Below are positions 22,601-34,683 of a stretch of 64,000 bases of DNA, piece by piece. How positions within the stretch are numbered: position 1 is the first letter of the stretch; every line of letters begins with the position of its first letter. Origin of the DNA: Hemerocallis citrina (taxonomy: Eukaryota > Streptophyta > Magnoliopsida > Asparagales > Asphodelaceae); the NCBI GenBank assembly GCA_017893485.1, contig CM030364.1, forward strand, positions 43,518,109-43,582,108, read 5' to 3'. The notes under the pieces were generated by a model. The model was not told where the DNA came from. It did not search any database and saw only the letters and a list, made by a program, of their open reading frames with translations. The translations under genes and the position numbers were made by a program.

Positions 22601-23680
22601 TGTTGGGATTTTGGTATTCCCTATTTCCAAGATCACAATGATCTAATATTTAATCTAATCTCAAATAAAATAAAAAGAATGGAATAAATATTACCTTCAA
22701 GCTTTGATTTCTTGTTTTTTTTCTCCTTCAATTCGAACTTTAGTTCTTCCTATCCTTTTGTTCTATATCCTGGTGGGAGGCACAAGAGAGACAGCTAGGT
22801 TTTAGCTTTGCTCTCATATTTATAGAGGAGATGAAAGCCTAGGGTTAGGAAATCCTACTTGGGATTAAATTACAATACTGTCCACTATGTATTTGTATTT
22901 TGCTTCCCAACTAAAATCTACATTATTATTAGACCTCTGTCACAATGTAGTTCTACAAGACACCCATCCTTTACCGATATTGACAAATGCACCATTGGAA
23001 TTCGTGATACCACCTTCATGGGTCAATTTGTAACTTAAACCTTATTTTCACATTTAACCTTTTATACAATCTGACAATGACTCTAAAATTTATTTTTTTA
23101 CAAAATAAAATTTTGTATATAATAAAATATTTTTTCCTGTAAAATATACCCATGGGATTTATTGTCAGATTATAACCTTCGTTAAATGAACAAAGGAATA
23201 TCTTCTCTTTTAGAGATATGATTCCGTATTACAAATACATGTTCTCATATTTATAATAAGACACATCCAATGCATCGAGGTATTGGTCTAGAAGACCTCA
23301 CTCTTTGATTTATTGCGATATTAAAAAATGAGTTCACTATATGCTCAGGATTTAGAGGTCATGTTTATATTGTCTTTAACGATAACACTGTCTTGTAGTT
23401 ATTTACAAGTGTAATCAATATTTGTTCCATCAATTCGTACTAAACGAACTAGCACAACAAGTTCGAGTCAACCCTCTCACTTGTTGTGCTACAGTCTACC
23501 AAATAGAATGCCCAGTTCTATTATAGACTGTGAATATGTTCTTTGTGCATAGACATAATTACTATGCAGCATGGACCTTATTGATGCACAATATCAATAT
23601 TTGTGAATAAACCAAAAATTGCTCTATTAATAAAATGAAAAATAAATAAATTTAGCTCTGTCTAATCATATTACCCTACA
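22601..23680 (-). repeat. C1 3' LTR (left)
   Basis: 1,080 bp. Forward-strand ends TGTTGGGATTTTG and TTACCCTACA. On the reverse strand it follows the polypurine run AAGTGGGAGT. Confidence 0.9.
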
Positions 23681-26430
23681 ACTCCCACTTGCACTCATAG
23701 TTTAAAGATAAACTTTGAGGGCATACTAACAATTCCTCAAAAAATAGCAATCTGATCCCTCTTGGTGACAATTCGGAACTGCTGTATACTAATACATAAT
23801 ATTTTGTAGCATTGAGATACTTCAATATGTGTTTAACAGCTAACCAATTTTCGAAGCCTGGATCTGATTGATACCTGCTGACCATGCCAACTGTGTAAGA
23901 GATGTCTGGTCGTGTACAAAGCATAGCATACATGAGACTTCCTACTGCTGATGCATAAGGAACTGATCTCATTTTCTCTCTTTCCTTAGCTGTTTTGGAC
24001 ACTGTTCTTTGGAAAGAGGTATTTCGTATCTAAAAAGTAAAAGTCCTTTCTTAGAATTTTGCATGCCAAAATGAATTAGTATCTTATCTATATATACAGC
24101 TTGGGAAAGTCCAATTTTTCTTTTCTGTCGATCTCGAAAGAGCTTAATGTCAAGAATATAACTGGCTTCCCCAAAGTCCTTCATATCAAACTGTTTTGAC
24201 AACCAAACCTTGATCGTTGTCATGACTCCTACATCACTACCAACGAGCAGAATGTCATCAACATAAAGAATTAAAAATGCCACTACTTTGCCCACAATCT
24301 TTTTGTACACACAGTGTTCATCTTTGTTTTGATCGAAACCATAGGACTTTATCTTTTGATCACACATTTTCCAACTCCCAGATGCTTGTTTTAGTCCATA
24401 AATGGATCTATCCAACTTGCATACTTTATCCTCTTGGCCCTTAACTATGAAGCCATCTGGTTGAGACATGTAAATCTCTTCTTTAAGATGCCCATTTAAG
24501 AATGCGGTCTTTACATCCATTTGCCAAATTTCATAATCGAAATGAGCTGCAATGGATAAGAGAGTTCGAATAGATTTCAACATAGCCACTGGGGAAAAGG
24601 TTTCTTCATAATCAATGCCTTCCTTTTGATTAAAACCCTTTGCCACTAATCGTGCCTTGAAGGTTTAAACCTTCCCATCTACTCCTCTCTTTCTCTTGTA
24701 TACCCACTTGCATCCAATAGGTTTAATATTTGCAGGTAGTTCTACAAGATTCCAGACTTTGTTAGAGTACATAGACTCCATTTCTGATTTCATGACCTTT
24801 TGCCGGGATTCTGAGTCAACATCTTTAAGTGCCTCTTTGTAGTGTCTGGGATCTGAGTCATGCTCATCAGGGATGGACCCGAAGGCTTCCCCCAAAAGCA
24901 TGTATCTACCAGGTGGTCGGGTTTCTCTCCCACTACGACGAAGTACCGGTGCAATATTAGAATTTTTGTGGTAACTAAAGTAGTATCAGGTAAATTTGCA
25001 TCTATACTATCAGGACTTAGTGTTGGATTATCTGACAACTCATGCAAAATCAAGTCACTTTGTGAAATATGTTTCATCACATAATCTTCCTTTAGATAAA
25101 CAGCATGTGTTGAAACAAATACTTTCTGTTCACTAGAACTATAGAACATGCCTCCACGAGTTCCTTTTGGATACCCAATGAACAGACAAGCTTCTGATCT
25201 TGTGTCCAACTTATGTGGTTGTTGCTTCCGCACATATGCAGTACAACACCATATACGCAAATGTTGTATACTTGGTTGTCTCCCACTCCATAACTGAGTA
25301 GGTGTGCTATCAACAGCCTTAGATAGAACCAAGTTCAAAAGATAAACTGCTGTAAGTAGGGAAAATCCCCAAAAGGATATAGGTAATGTAGCGTAACTCA
25401 TCATAGATTTAACCATATCAGGTAAAGTCCTATTCCTCCTCTCAGCCACACCATTCTGTTAGGGACATTCAGGTGCAGATAATTGTGGTACAATCCCACA
25501 CCGCGTAAGATAATCCCGAAACTCACTAGAGCGGTACTCTCCTCCTTGATCTGATCGAAGAATCTTTAAGTGTTTACCTAGTTGCTTTTCACTTTCTGTC
25601 TTAAACTCCTTGAATTTCTCAAAAGTTTCAGACTTGTGATGCATTAAGTATACATAGCCATATCTTGAGTAATCATCTGTGAAAGTCACAAAATACTTAT
25701 AGCCTCCCCTTGCACTAGTGCACATAGGTCCGCATACATCTGTGTGTACCAATTCTAAAGGTTCTTTGGCTCTATTTTCTTTTCCAGAATATGGTCTTCT
25801 AGTCATTTTTCCTTGCAAACAAGATTCACAAACTGGAATGGGCTCCTCTGCCAAGGGAACCAAAGATCCACTTTTCACCAATTTGTCAATCCTATCAGGA
25901 TTAAAATGTCCTAGACGTAAGTGCCAAAAAGCCTTAGAATTACTTGAAGGTGTTTTTCTTTTGTTTGATATAGTATTAGATAAGACATTAATTTTATTAA
26001 TAGGTAGTTTGGAAGAAATAGTATGAAGCAAATATAATTCATCCTTTATTATACAAGAATAAATAAACTTGCCATTCTTACGAACTATGGCTTTGTCCTC
26101 AAATAAAGTAGAATATCCATGTTTCCATAAAGATTTAACTGAAATTAAATTTCTCCTCATATTTGGAACATAAAGAACATTATTCAAAACTAAAGATCTT
26201 CCATCACTAAACTGCAAATCAACTGATCCTACTGCTACAGATTTTAACTCGATGTTGCAATCCTAGATAAATGTCAACTTCGCCATCACTTAGTTCCCTT
26301 GTTGTCTTGAACCCCGGCATAGAATTACAAACATGCTCAGTGGCTTCTGAGTCAAAACACCAAGTGTCTATAGACTTCTCCTCAAAACATGTTTCAACAA
26401 CTACTGATTCAGGCGTACCTGAGTTGGCAT
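23681..26430 (-). pseudogene. C1 Pol: protease, integrase, RT (no RNase H)
   Basis: Reverse strand, broken. Protease remnant: TWCFDSEATEHVCN near 26360, where the usual DSGAT has Glu for Gly. Integrase: pre-integrase HLRLGHFNPDRI and CESCLQGK (about 25850), core VHTDVCGP, DDYSRYGYVYL and RSDQGGEYRS (about 25500-25760), then a TAA near 25456, then [51 protein letters not shown], catalytic YVDDILLVG near 24260, then a frameshift near 23990. The similarity stops at ILKYLNATKYYVLVY (about 23760) and the LTR begins at 23680, so the whole RNase H domain is deleted. Could not transpose on its own. Confidence 0.85.
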
Positions 26431-27261
26431 TTTTCTTTGCCAGATATTTCACGCAATTTCCTTTCCAATGCCCTTTGATACCGCAGTGGAAACATTTTCC
26501 CTTTGGTTTATTCTCCTGATGCACAAGCTTTGTTGGTTTCCCAAACCAGATTTACCATTAAAAATTTTGCCTTGCTTCTTCTTTCCTATCTTACCTTTCG
26601 GTTTGATAGAAGAAGTTTCACCAATGAAAACACTACTTTTTGGCTTAACGATATCTTTAGCCGCAATCAACTCATTCATCAATTCGGAAAGGGACAAATT
26701 CATTTTGCTCATATTGTAATTGAGCGTGAACTGATTGAATGAGTGTGGTAGCGTCTGAAGGATCATATCAATTTGGGTTTCCTTATCGATTACTGCACCA
26801 AGAATCTAAAGTTCATTAAGGAACCCCATCATTTTTAAGACATGCTCACGAACAGGAGTACCCTCAGCCATCTCAGCATTCATTATTGCTTTCATCGCAA
26901 CTTGCCTTGCGGCTTGCGATTGACTGGCAAACATTTCTTTTAAGCTAGTTATCATATCTAAAGCATGCGACATTTCATTGTGTTGGTGTTGAAGCACATT
27001 TGACATGGACACCAAAATATAACATTTAGCCATGTCATCAGCCTTAACCCATGCTTCATGATAATCAAAATCTTCCTGGGAAGTTTCATTCGTGGGCTCA
27101 TCAGGTTTCTTTTCTAGAAGTACAAATTTGTAATTCTGAGAGGTAAGGACAATGTCAAGATTGCGTTTCCCGTCAAGATTGCGTTTCCAGTCAACATAAT
27201 TAGGTCCTTCTAACTTATTGTCTTTAAGAATCATAAAGAGTGGGTTTATGCGGGAAGACAT
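26431..27261 (-). pseudogene. C1 Gag
   Basis: Starts MSSRINPLFMILKDNKLEGPNY at 27261, typical of plant Copia Gag (UBN2-like domain: YILVSMSNVLQHQHNEM, LKEMFASQSQAARQVAMKAIM). A duplicated short segment (WKRNLDGKRNLD) is visible near 27175. A stop at about 26806 and a frameshift near 26500 separate the rest (LPHSFNQFTLNYNMSKMNLSLSELMNEL) and the CCHC knuckle CFHCGIKGHWKGNC (about 26450-26491). Confidence 0.8.
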
Positions 27262-27923
27262 CTGAAATAATTTTTAAAATAATATAAGAACTAGAGCAAA
27301 AATGATTTAAACAAAACTTTTTTTAAATTCTCATCATAATCATTATAGGGTTCCTCAAACCACAAACTTATAGAGAAAAATCAGATGAGTAGTCGTATGG
27401 TTACAAATTTCGTTGGGAAAATTTGCTCCCACTAACTAGCGGGAAACCCATTAATTTTCTTAGACTTGATATGTCAAATTAACTTCTGATTTCTTTGGCC
27501 TCCAATACTTAACGATAAACATCCGTTGGGGAGTTTACCATTATTTATTGGTCGAGTGTGCACCATTATCAAGAATCTAAAATTGATTGCATGAATTAAG
27601 TCCTCGATGGGAGAATCTCTTTTCATACTTCCAATTCATATTCTAACTTAAAGAAATTCACACTTATAGTCCATGTTAAGTACCCTCCGTTAGGGAGCTT
27701 CACAAAGAAAGACGAGGTACATTTCAATACTAATGTGAATAGATAATGGAAGGTCGATGCAATTTAAAATAGAAATATCAACAAAAATAAAACATTCATC
27801 CCCCAACCAAACACATGGCCAGAACAATATTTAGATGTATCCCTGCAATAGAGAACCTAGAGATCTAGTCTTCATGTCCCCCTTCTTTGCTTTGTCTTTG
27901 CTCCATCGACATTTACAAAATTT

Positions 27924-28088
27924 AAACTACCTCAACATAAGGAGGCTTATATTAAATTACAATAAAACTACCTCAACATAAGGAGGTTTACATCAATGAA
28001 TAACAAAACTACCTCAACATAAAGAGGTTTACATCAATGAACAACAAAACTATCTCAACATAAGAAGGTTGACATCGATGAACAACAA
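27924..28088. repeat. 41-bp minisatellite, four copies
   Basis: Units start AAACTACCTCAACATAAGGAGG at 27924, 27965, 28006 and 28047, with a few differences between them. Confidence 0.85.
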
Positions 28089-28655
28089 AATAAAAAATAA
28101 CAATTTCTGGCCATGGGGGGGATTCACACAAACATACACATACAACCATAGACAATATAATAATGCAAGGCAGCGGAAAACAAAATCGCACAATCCTATA
28201 ATTATAACTGCTTCTACCAATATCATCTAAGATCTTAAAATAAGTTAACACCAATAAGTATAAAAGAATCTAAAAGTCATGAATAATTATTAGATCTAAA
28301 CTTATATAAGCAAAAATGAGATCTTGATTATTGGTATAGTTAATAACTAAAAAATTTGAAAACAATTTAGATCCATTTTTTTTAGTAGCATAATCAACCT
28401 TCATGAGTCAAGATTAAAAGCCGATCTCAGAAAAAATCTAATCAAAAATAAAAAAAAAAAACAAAAAAAATTCATGCTTCATGAAAGGGACAGATGGATG
28501 ATGAGCCGATAAAAAAAAACTTGATCAAAAAAATAAATAAATTCATGTTTCAATGAAAAGGGACATATTGATTATGAGCGGATTTGTTTTTTGCTTTTTT
28601 TTAAATAAATAGAAACTCAATCATTGATTGGTTAATCAATCATATAAACTACACT

Positions 28656-29116
28656 TGTTAGAAACTCAGGAGAACTCACACTTAAAAGTTAGCTGTTAAA
28701 TGGAGGGAGCCCAAGTTTATAACTACCCAACATTGATTCCCCATATAACCGATGTGGGACTAAATTTGGATCATAACATTCCACCACGCTTCCGTAACCC
28801 GTCGCCCTCGGCGGTATTCACTCTAGCGATACTGGCCCGGCCCTACCAGTAATTTTAATCTAGCCTCTAGATAGCCCTTTCCGACTCTCGGCGGCTTTCA
28901 CTCTAGCGACACTGGCCCGATCCGGGTCTACCAGTAATTTTAATCTAGCCTCTAGAGCGAATTAAGAAGCATGGGATTGGCTCTGATACCAATTGTTAGG
29001 AACCCAAGAGAACTCACCCTTAAAAGCTAGCTGTTAAAGGGAGGGATCCCAAGTTTATAACTACCTAATATTGATTCCCCATATAACCGATGTGGGACTA
29101 AATTTGGATCATAACA
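28656..29116 (-). mobile_element. TRIM (terminal-repeat retrotransposon in miniature)
   Basis: 461 bp with two 123-bp LTRs (28656-28778 and 28994-29116) that begin TGTTAG and end CATAACA. On the reverse strand the right LTR is followed by TTGGTATCAGAGCC (initiator-Met primer-binding site) and the left is preceded by a purine-rich run (GCGTGGTGGAA). The internal 215 bp has no ORF and holds a duplicated segment of about 70 bp (ACTCTAGCGA...TAGCCTCTAGA). Flanks ACACT and ACAAT may be a mutated duplication. It must borrow all proteins. Confidence 0.85.
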
Positions 29117-29325
29117 ACAATCAACTCAATCATTGATTCGAAATGTCTGGAGCATGGCGCTGGACTCCCACATCAAAAAAAATTTATTTCAATGGGCCTG
29201 GAGTACGGCCGCCGGAACCCCCCATCAGCCGATCTCAATTTTGTTTTGTTTTTTTTTTAATTTAAAACTAATAAGAATGAATTAGAAGAATGATTAAAAT
29301 TAGATCAAAGTGGCTCTGATACCAC

Positions 29326-30427
29326 TGTTGGGATTTTGTTCTTCCCTATTTCCAAGATCACAATGATCTAATATTTAATCTAATCTCAAATAAAATAAAA
29401 AGAATACAAATCAATAAATATTACCTTCAAGGTTTGATTTCATGTTTCTTTTTCTCCTTCAATTCTAACTCTAGTTCTTCCTCTCCTTTTCTTCTATATC
29501 CTGGTGGGAGGCACAAGAGAGACAACTCAGTTTTACCCTTACTCTCATATTTATAGAGGAGATGAAAGCCTAGGGTTAGGAACTTTAGGAAATCCTAGTT
29601 GAGATAAAATTACAATACTGTCCACTATGTATTTGTATTTTGCTCCACAACTAAAATCTACATTATTATCAGATTCCTGTCACAATATAGTTCTATAAGA
29701 CACCCCTCCTTTACCGATATTCACAAATGCACCATTGGAATTCGTGATACCACCTCCATGGGTCAATTTGTAACTTAAACCTTGTTTTCACATTTAACCT
29801 TTTATATAATCTAACAATGACTCTAAAATTTATTTTTTTACAGAATAAAATTTTGTATATAATAAAATTTTTTTTTCTGTAAAATATATCCATGGGATTT
29901 ATTGTCAGATTATAACCTTCGTTAAATGAACAAGGGAATATTTTCTCTTTTAGAGATAGAATTCCGTATTACAAATACATGTTCTCATATTTATAATAAG
30001 ATACATCCAATGCATCGAGGTATTGGTCTAGAAAACCTCACTCTTTGATTTATCAAAATGCGCAATATTAAAAAATGAGTTCACTATATGCTCAGGATTT
30101 AGAGGTCATGTTTATATTGCCTTTAACGATAACACTGTCTTGTGGTTATTTACAAGTGTAATCATTCTTTGTTCCATCAATTCGTACTAAACGAACTAGC
30201 ACAACAAGTTCGAGTCAACCCTCTCACTTATTGTGCTACAGTCTGCCAAATAGAATGCCCAGATCTATTATAGACTATGAATATGTTCTTTGTGCATAGA
30301 CATAATTACTATGCAGCATGGACCTTATTGATGCACAATATCAATATTTGTGAATAAACAAAAAACTGCTCTATTAATAAAATGACAAATAAATAAATTT
30401 ATTTCTGTCTAATCATATAACCCAATA
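29326..30427 (-). repeat. C1 5' LTR (right)
   Basis: Collinear with 22601-23680. The outer end has decayed (AACCCAATA instead of ACCCTACA). Followed by GTTGC. Confidence 0.9.
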
Positions 30428-31217
30428 GTTGCTTAGTTATAGTTTCATTTGATGATAGTGTTTCATTATAGTTCATTTTACTAATGGATACATGTTTGTA
30501 ATACAGATCCACCGTAATTGCCCGTATTTGGTCATCATGGCTTGTCGACACAACAGAAGAGCCACTCGGCATTGCACCAAAAGGGGTCACCAAGGTTCAC
30601 CTCGATAAGCTTGATAGACACTTGGTGGAATTTCTACCCAGTTTCGATGTTGTAGTCATATCTTCGGGTCACTGGTTTCACCAAACAGTCGGTGTATGTC
30701 CTCAACAATACGATCGTGGGAGGACAGCTGTGGTGGCCGGAAGAAGCTGGCGAAAAGAAAATTAACAGCATAGATGCGTTTGAAATTTCAGTTGAGACGA
30801 TCTTGACTGCCATCGCTAACCATCCCAATTTCACGGGCCAAGTCATTCTTCGAACGTACTCGCCAGACCACTACGTAGGTGGGACTTGGAATACAGGAGG
30901 GTCATGCACAGGAAAACAGCAGCCGGCCAGCGAATGAGTATACAGATGCAATGCATTACAACTAGATCAAAGGGTATGAAAAAGTAATCAAGAGGTTAGA
31001 TGGTCGCCGTGGCCCTAAGTTTAGATTGATGGACATAACTGAGTTGTTTAGTTATCGGCATGATGGGCATCCAGGCCCGTACAGAATTACAGACCCAAAA
31101 AGAGTTACGAACAAGCCACCCCCGCAAGATTGCTTGCATTGGTGCATGCCTGGGGCAATCGATACATGGAATGAGATTTTGTTAGAGACTATTCGGAGAG
31201 AGTTTGAAGGGGAATAA

Positions 31218-31479
31218 GAATAAGAGAAAAGGATTGTAAATTGTGTTATAGGTGGTTGTATATTTTGCAAGATAGGATGTACTTCAGAATCAACCAGGAT
31301 AGAAATCAAGTAATAGTGAACAATAGGGCTTAACAATTAGTGATACAAGGTTCATACAACAGCTGCAATGCTTGAGATTGCACACTATTCTTACATTGTC
31401 TCCCTAATTCACTCATGAGCCACTGAACAAAATGGTGAATGCCCTTTGATTTTCTTTATATGATACTGTTTTCTTTCTT
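31218..31479. other. Gap between the convergent TBL and HPPD pseudogenes
   Basis: 262 bp of 3' flank shared by the two tail-to-tail genes. Nothing specific seen. Confidence 0.6.
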
Positions 31480-34400
31480 CTACGTGGAGACTGCATCAGG
31501 TGTCTTGGCTTCAAGGGTTTTCTCGTATTCTTCAATGCATTTGAAGAGCTCAGAGAAGTTCCCTTTCCCGAATCCTCCACAACCACCTTTCTGGTACTCC
31601 TTCCCTTGTTCGTCCTTCATCATACACCCAATCCTCTGTATAGAAATATTGTCGGCCTGCATACACAAATAGCTGAGGAGTTGAAACGACAGAAAGATTG
31701 GTGCAACTTGCAAAAAGTTGCAATCCAGATTTGAATCAAGTGATTATAGATTTCAGTCGAGAATTCCAGGAGTGTCAGCTCAATGACTAGCAGCTCCAAT
31801 GAGTAACTCCTCGAGCAAAGACTTGCCAATAGGTCACTCATCTTATCGAGAAAATTGCATTACAGTGCAATTACCATGAACGTCACCAAGTTATCTGCAT
31901 ACTATGTCTAATTATTCTATCATCTTATATCTTCCTCTTGACTGACAGCATGATCAAATTCGTGAGACTTTCTGTACAAAATACAATAATGCATGATCTA
32001 AATGAGTGTTCAACCTTTCAAAAATTAAGAGAAAAATATTACGCATCTAGTTGTGTGAACATATGGTTAATCCTATTCATATCTTTACAAGCAGACAATT
32101 ATCAGATATAAGAAACACATAAAAAATCGATTTCGGTTACTTGCATCAATTTTACGTTACTTGAAACAAATGCCTTAGAAAGGGGGGAATACTAATCTTA
32201 GTGTGTCTCTATGTATGCAAAATCAGTAGCTTGTTCCTCCACTTAGTAGATACAAATACTGAGGAAACAATGGTTATAGTCTATCATAAAAGTTGAGAAT
32301 CTGATAGAAGACTTGTTTCTGAGAACTGTCAAGAATATCAGATAACATTCATAATTCAATGCTGCAGAGTTCCTTAAATCTTGAAAGGTTCATCTATGAC
32401 TAAGTTTAGGATAAGTTTACTGAATTTAGACGAAATAAAATAAAACAAAATAATCGAAGAAAATAAGAAGGAAAAAAATAATAATCAATTACCTGTCTCC
32501 AATGGGCTAAGTAAAAATCTGCAGCAACACACCCTGATCATCCATCCCTATCCACCAAAATCCCCAACTCCTTACACTATGCAATCTGCTCATCACTCAA
32601 CACATCCCCAGCCCTCCTTTTCACCCCTTCATAATACTTCCCCGGTGGCGCCGCCATAAAGTCAAGTCCCCCATACCTCCCCACCCTTCTCATCTTCCTC
32701 ACCGTCCCAATCACACCCTCACTCCTCAGCGCCAAATGCTGCACACCGGGGCCTCCATTAGGATCCAGATATGCCTGTATCTGACTCCTCCTCTTAGTCC
32801 CGTGCACTGGCTCATTGACCGCACATTCTCCTCATTGTTCGCCAGCACCACTGAGTTCAGCCCGCTTTCCGCCGTCCCCACATCCTCTGTTGTAAACTCT
32901 GCAAACCCATGAAATCCTAAAAACCTGTTTCAAATATAAATGAAAAAAGTTATTTTTAAAGTTGGGATAGAGTTGTGCTAACTTCAAATAGCATATCTAC
33001 CGTTTATGCAAGTGTGGCAACAAGAAAGAAAGTGGGAGAGCATGCAGAACTTAACAATTGTAAGAGCTCGAGTTGAACTGAGATGACCAATTCTCTCAAT
33101 TTTTTAGGCTAAGATAACAAGTGTAGTGGAAATGTAGTTGAAAGTTGGTACATGATCACCAAAAGATGCTTCAAAGCACAGATGGATACTGAAACACAGT
33201 GAAGTGTCCAAACGGGGAAAAAAAAAAGTACCGGAAAGGATCCAAATTAAAATTAGATAACTAAGACCTATGCAAGAAGATTGAAATTATCTCACTTTTG
33301 GGCTAAGATAATAATAGAAGTTATCGAGGAAGGGCTCCAAAGATTTTTTTTCTCAAAATAGGCTAATTTTTAAAACTAATTCCCAAAATAAACAACTTTC
33401 GAAATTAATTCCTAAGATAGACGAGTCTTCATAGGCCGCAGTACCGAATTGCGGCCTATTCGATTTTGAGGCCGCAGAGGCCGCAGTTCATAACTGCGGC
33501 CTACGTACATACTTTACAACTCTAGACTTCTAAGACTTGGTTTAAAATTTCACAAGTCCAGGCAAGTTCAAGGGTGATTTAACTGAGGCCACATTTGGGT
33601 ACTGTGACCTCCATAATACGTTTGGGGATTTCTAGTACCCAACTGCGGCCTCAATTAAATTACCCTTAAACTTTCTTGGACTTTAAAATTTTTTAAACCA
33701 AGTCTTGGGAGTCTAGAATTATATGGTATGTAGTTCTGCGGCCTCGAAATCGAATAGGTCGCAATTCGGTACTGCGGCCTATGAGAACTGGTCTATCTTC
33801 AGAATTAGTTTTGAAAGTTGTCTACTTTGAGAATTAGCTTTAAAAAGCGGTCTATTTCGGGAAAAAAATCGGCTCCAAACTGCTCAAAGTTATGACATCT
33901 AGGGATTCTTATCCTATCCAATAGCGAAGAGTTAACCATTAAACCATCCACCATCAATGCTTTGTAGAAGTTTGATACCAATCCAAAAGCACGAACGGAT
34001 TAAATGACTGAAAAATGTATGTACACTGATGAGTAAGAAGAGCATAAATCCCGAAACTTTTTCATGTAAGAAACAACCGGCACGAGCAGGTCCACATTCC
34101 CGACAGCATGATCCAAGCTCCTCAACCCATAGTCGAAATCCGGATCAGGCTCCATAGATTCAAACCCAGGTAAGAATCCAAGACTAGCATCATCTACTCC
34201 AGACACAAACCTGAGCACCACATCCCACATACAGCTCCACCTCTGCAATCTCAACCCCTGAACCAAGCCCCCTCCTAGGCAAAAAAGACGGAACAGCTCC
34301 TCCATTCTTCACCGCAACCTCAAAAGCCACAGCAGCCGAAGAGACAGTGACCGCGCGCGACAGCGCGGACAGCAAGAGAATGCTTGGCCACGATCTCGCA

Positions 34401-34683
34401 AACTCGTTGTTGAAGGTAGGGATGGCGGGGTTGGAGTTGGGGAGGAAGGATGGGGAGGGGGAGGGAGAGGTGAAGAGGAAGGATAGAGGGTGGCGTGGGT
34501 GCTTGAGGAGGAAGGAGGTGTGGGTGGAGTTGGAAGTGGAGAGGGAGGAGTGGGGGTGGAGGGGGATGCCGAGGGAGAAGGAGAAGCGGAAGGCGGCTGT
34601 GGTGGCGTCGGAGGTGCAGATTTCTATGTGGTGGAAGGCCATGACGGGGAACTTGTCGGAACGTGGGTTGGTTCGAATGAACT
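31480..34683 (-). pseudogene. HPPD: 4-hydroxyphenylpyruvate dioxygenase (HPPD), decayed
   Basis: HPPD converts 4-hydroxyphenylpyruvate to homogentisate, the precursor of plastoquinone and tocopherol, with a non-haem iron held by His-His-Glu. Exon 1 (34683 to about 34050) reads FIRTNPRSDKFPV, FHHIEI, LDHAVGNV (first iron His). Exon 2 (about 32920-32494) reads GFHGFAEFTTEDVGT, HGTKRRSQIQ, GVQHLAL (second iron His). Exon 3 (31657-31480) reads IQRIGCMMKDEQG, GGCGGFGKGNFSELF. Exon 2 ends GGAGACAG before GTAATT; exon 3 follows TATGCAG. Lesions: about 7 bases lost after ENV near 32835, a TAG after DEQIA at 32577, a frameshift near 32545, a TAG in the FTKP motif, and about 7 bases lost near 31642 that remove the third iron ligand (Glu of the IEI motif). 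The first 30-40 residues are cut off by the G3 LTR at 34684. Confidence 0.92.
33342..33870. mobile_element. Fold-back MITE, Mutator type, inside the HPPD pseudogene
   Basis: 529 bp forming one large hairpin: the left arm from GATTTTTTTTCTC pairs with the right arm ending GGGAAAAAAATC, and both carry GGCCGCAGTACCGAATTG. The arms meet near 33620. The 9-base flank GGCTCCAAA is identical on both sides (33333-33341 and 33871-33879), the duplication length typical of Mutator-like elements. No ORF. It lies between HPPD exons 1 and 2. Confidence 0.85.

Larger units (their letters stand above)
27262..29325 (-). other. C1 leader between LTR and gag
   Basis: About 2 kb without an ORF of note. It contains a 41-bp minisatellite, A-rich duplicated text (28440-28600) and the TRIM. 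The primer-binding site is at its right end. Confidence 0.7.
22601..30427 (-). mobile_element. C1: Copia retrotransposon, defective, reverse strand
   Basis: 7.8-kb Copia with LTRs at both ends, an initiator-Met primer-binding site (TGGTATCAGAGCC, reverse, about 29313-29325) and a GTTGC duplication. Order on the reverse strand: gag, zinc knuckle, protease, integrase, RT; integrase before RT identifies Copia. RNase H is missing, and gag, integrase and RT carry stops or frameshifts. Its leader contains a TRIM insertion. The LTRs differ by several substitutions and small gaps, so it is clearly older than G1. Confidence 0.9.
22063..31217 (+). pseudogene. Trichome-birefringence-like (TBL) protein, decayed, with Copia C1 in its intron
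   Basis: TBL proteins are Golgi membrane enzymes that O-acetylate cell-wall polysaccharides. Exon 1 (22063-22592) has a signal anchor (about residues 14-34), the PMR5N domain (CDLYKGRWVYDPQGSLYDMCP, NGRPDKEYEMWWWKPDEC) and the GDS catalytic motif (AFVGDSVARNQ). The second exon (30504-31217) has SSGHWF, GGQLWWP, TYSPDHY, and the DxxH motif in QDCLHWCMPG. The intron starts GTTTGTTGC, ends TTTGTAATACAG and contains all of C1. The gene is broken: a frameshift near 22530, an extra base near 30685, a frame change near 30935, and a TAG near 30962. Closest in style to the TBL16-18/YLS7 branch (family memory, not a search). A retrotransposon in an intron need not kill a gene, but the exon lesions do. 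Confidence 0.85.

Noticed and set aside
27924..28088. CRISPR-like array
   Set aside because: The 41-base units are contiguous without unique spacers, in a plant retrotransposon leader: a minisatellite.
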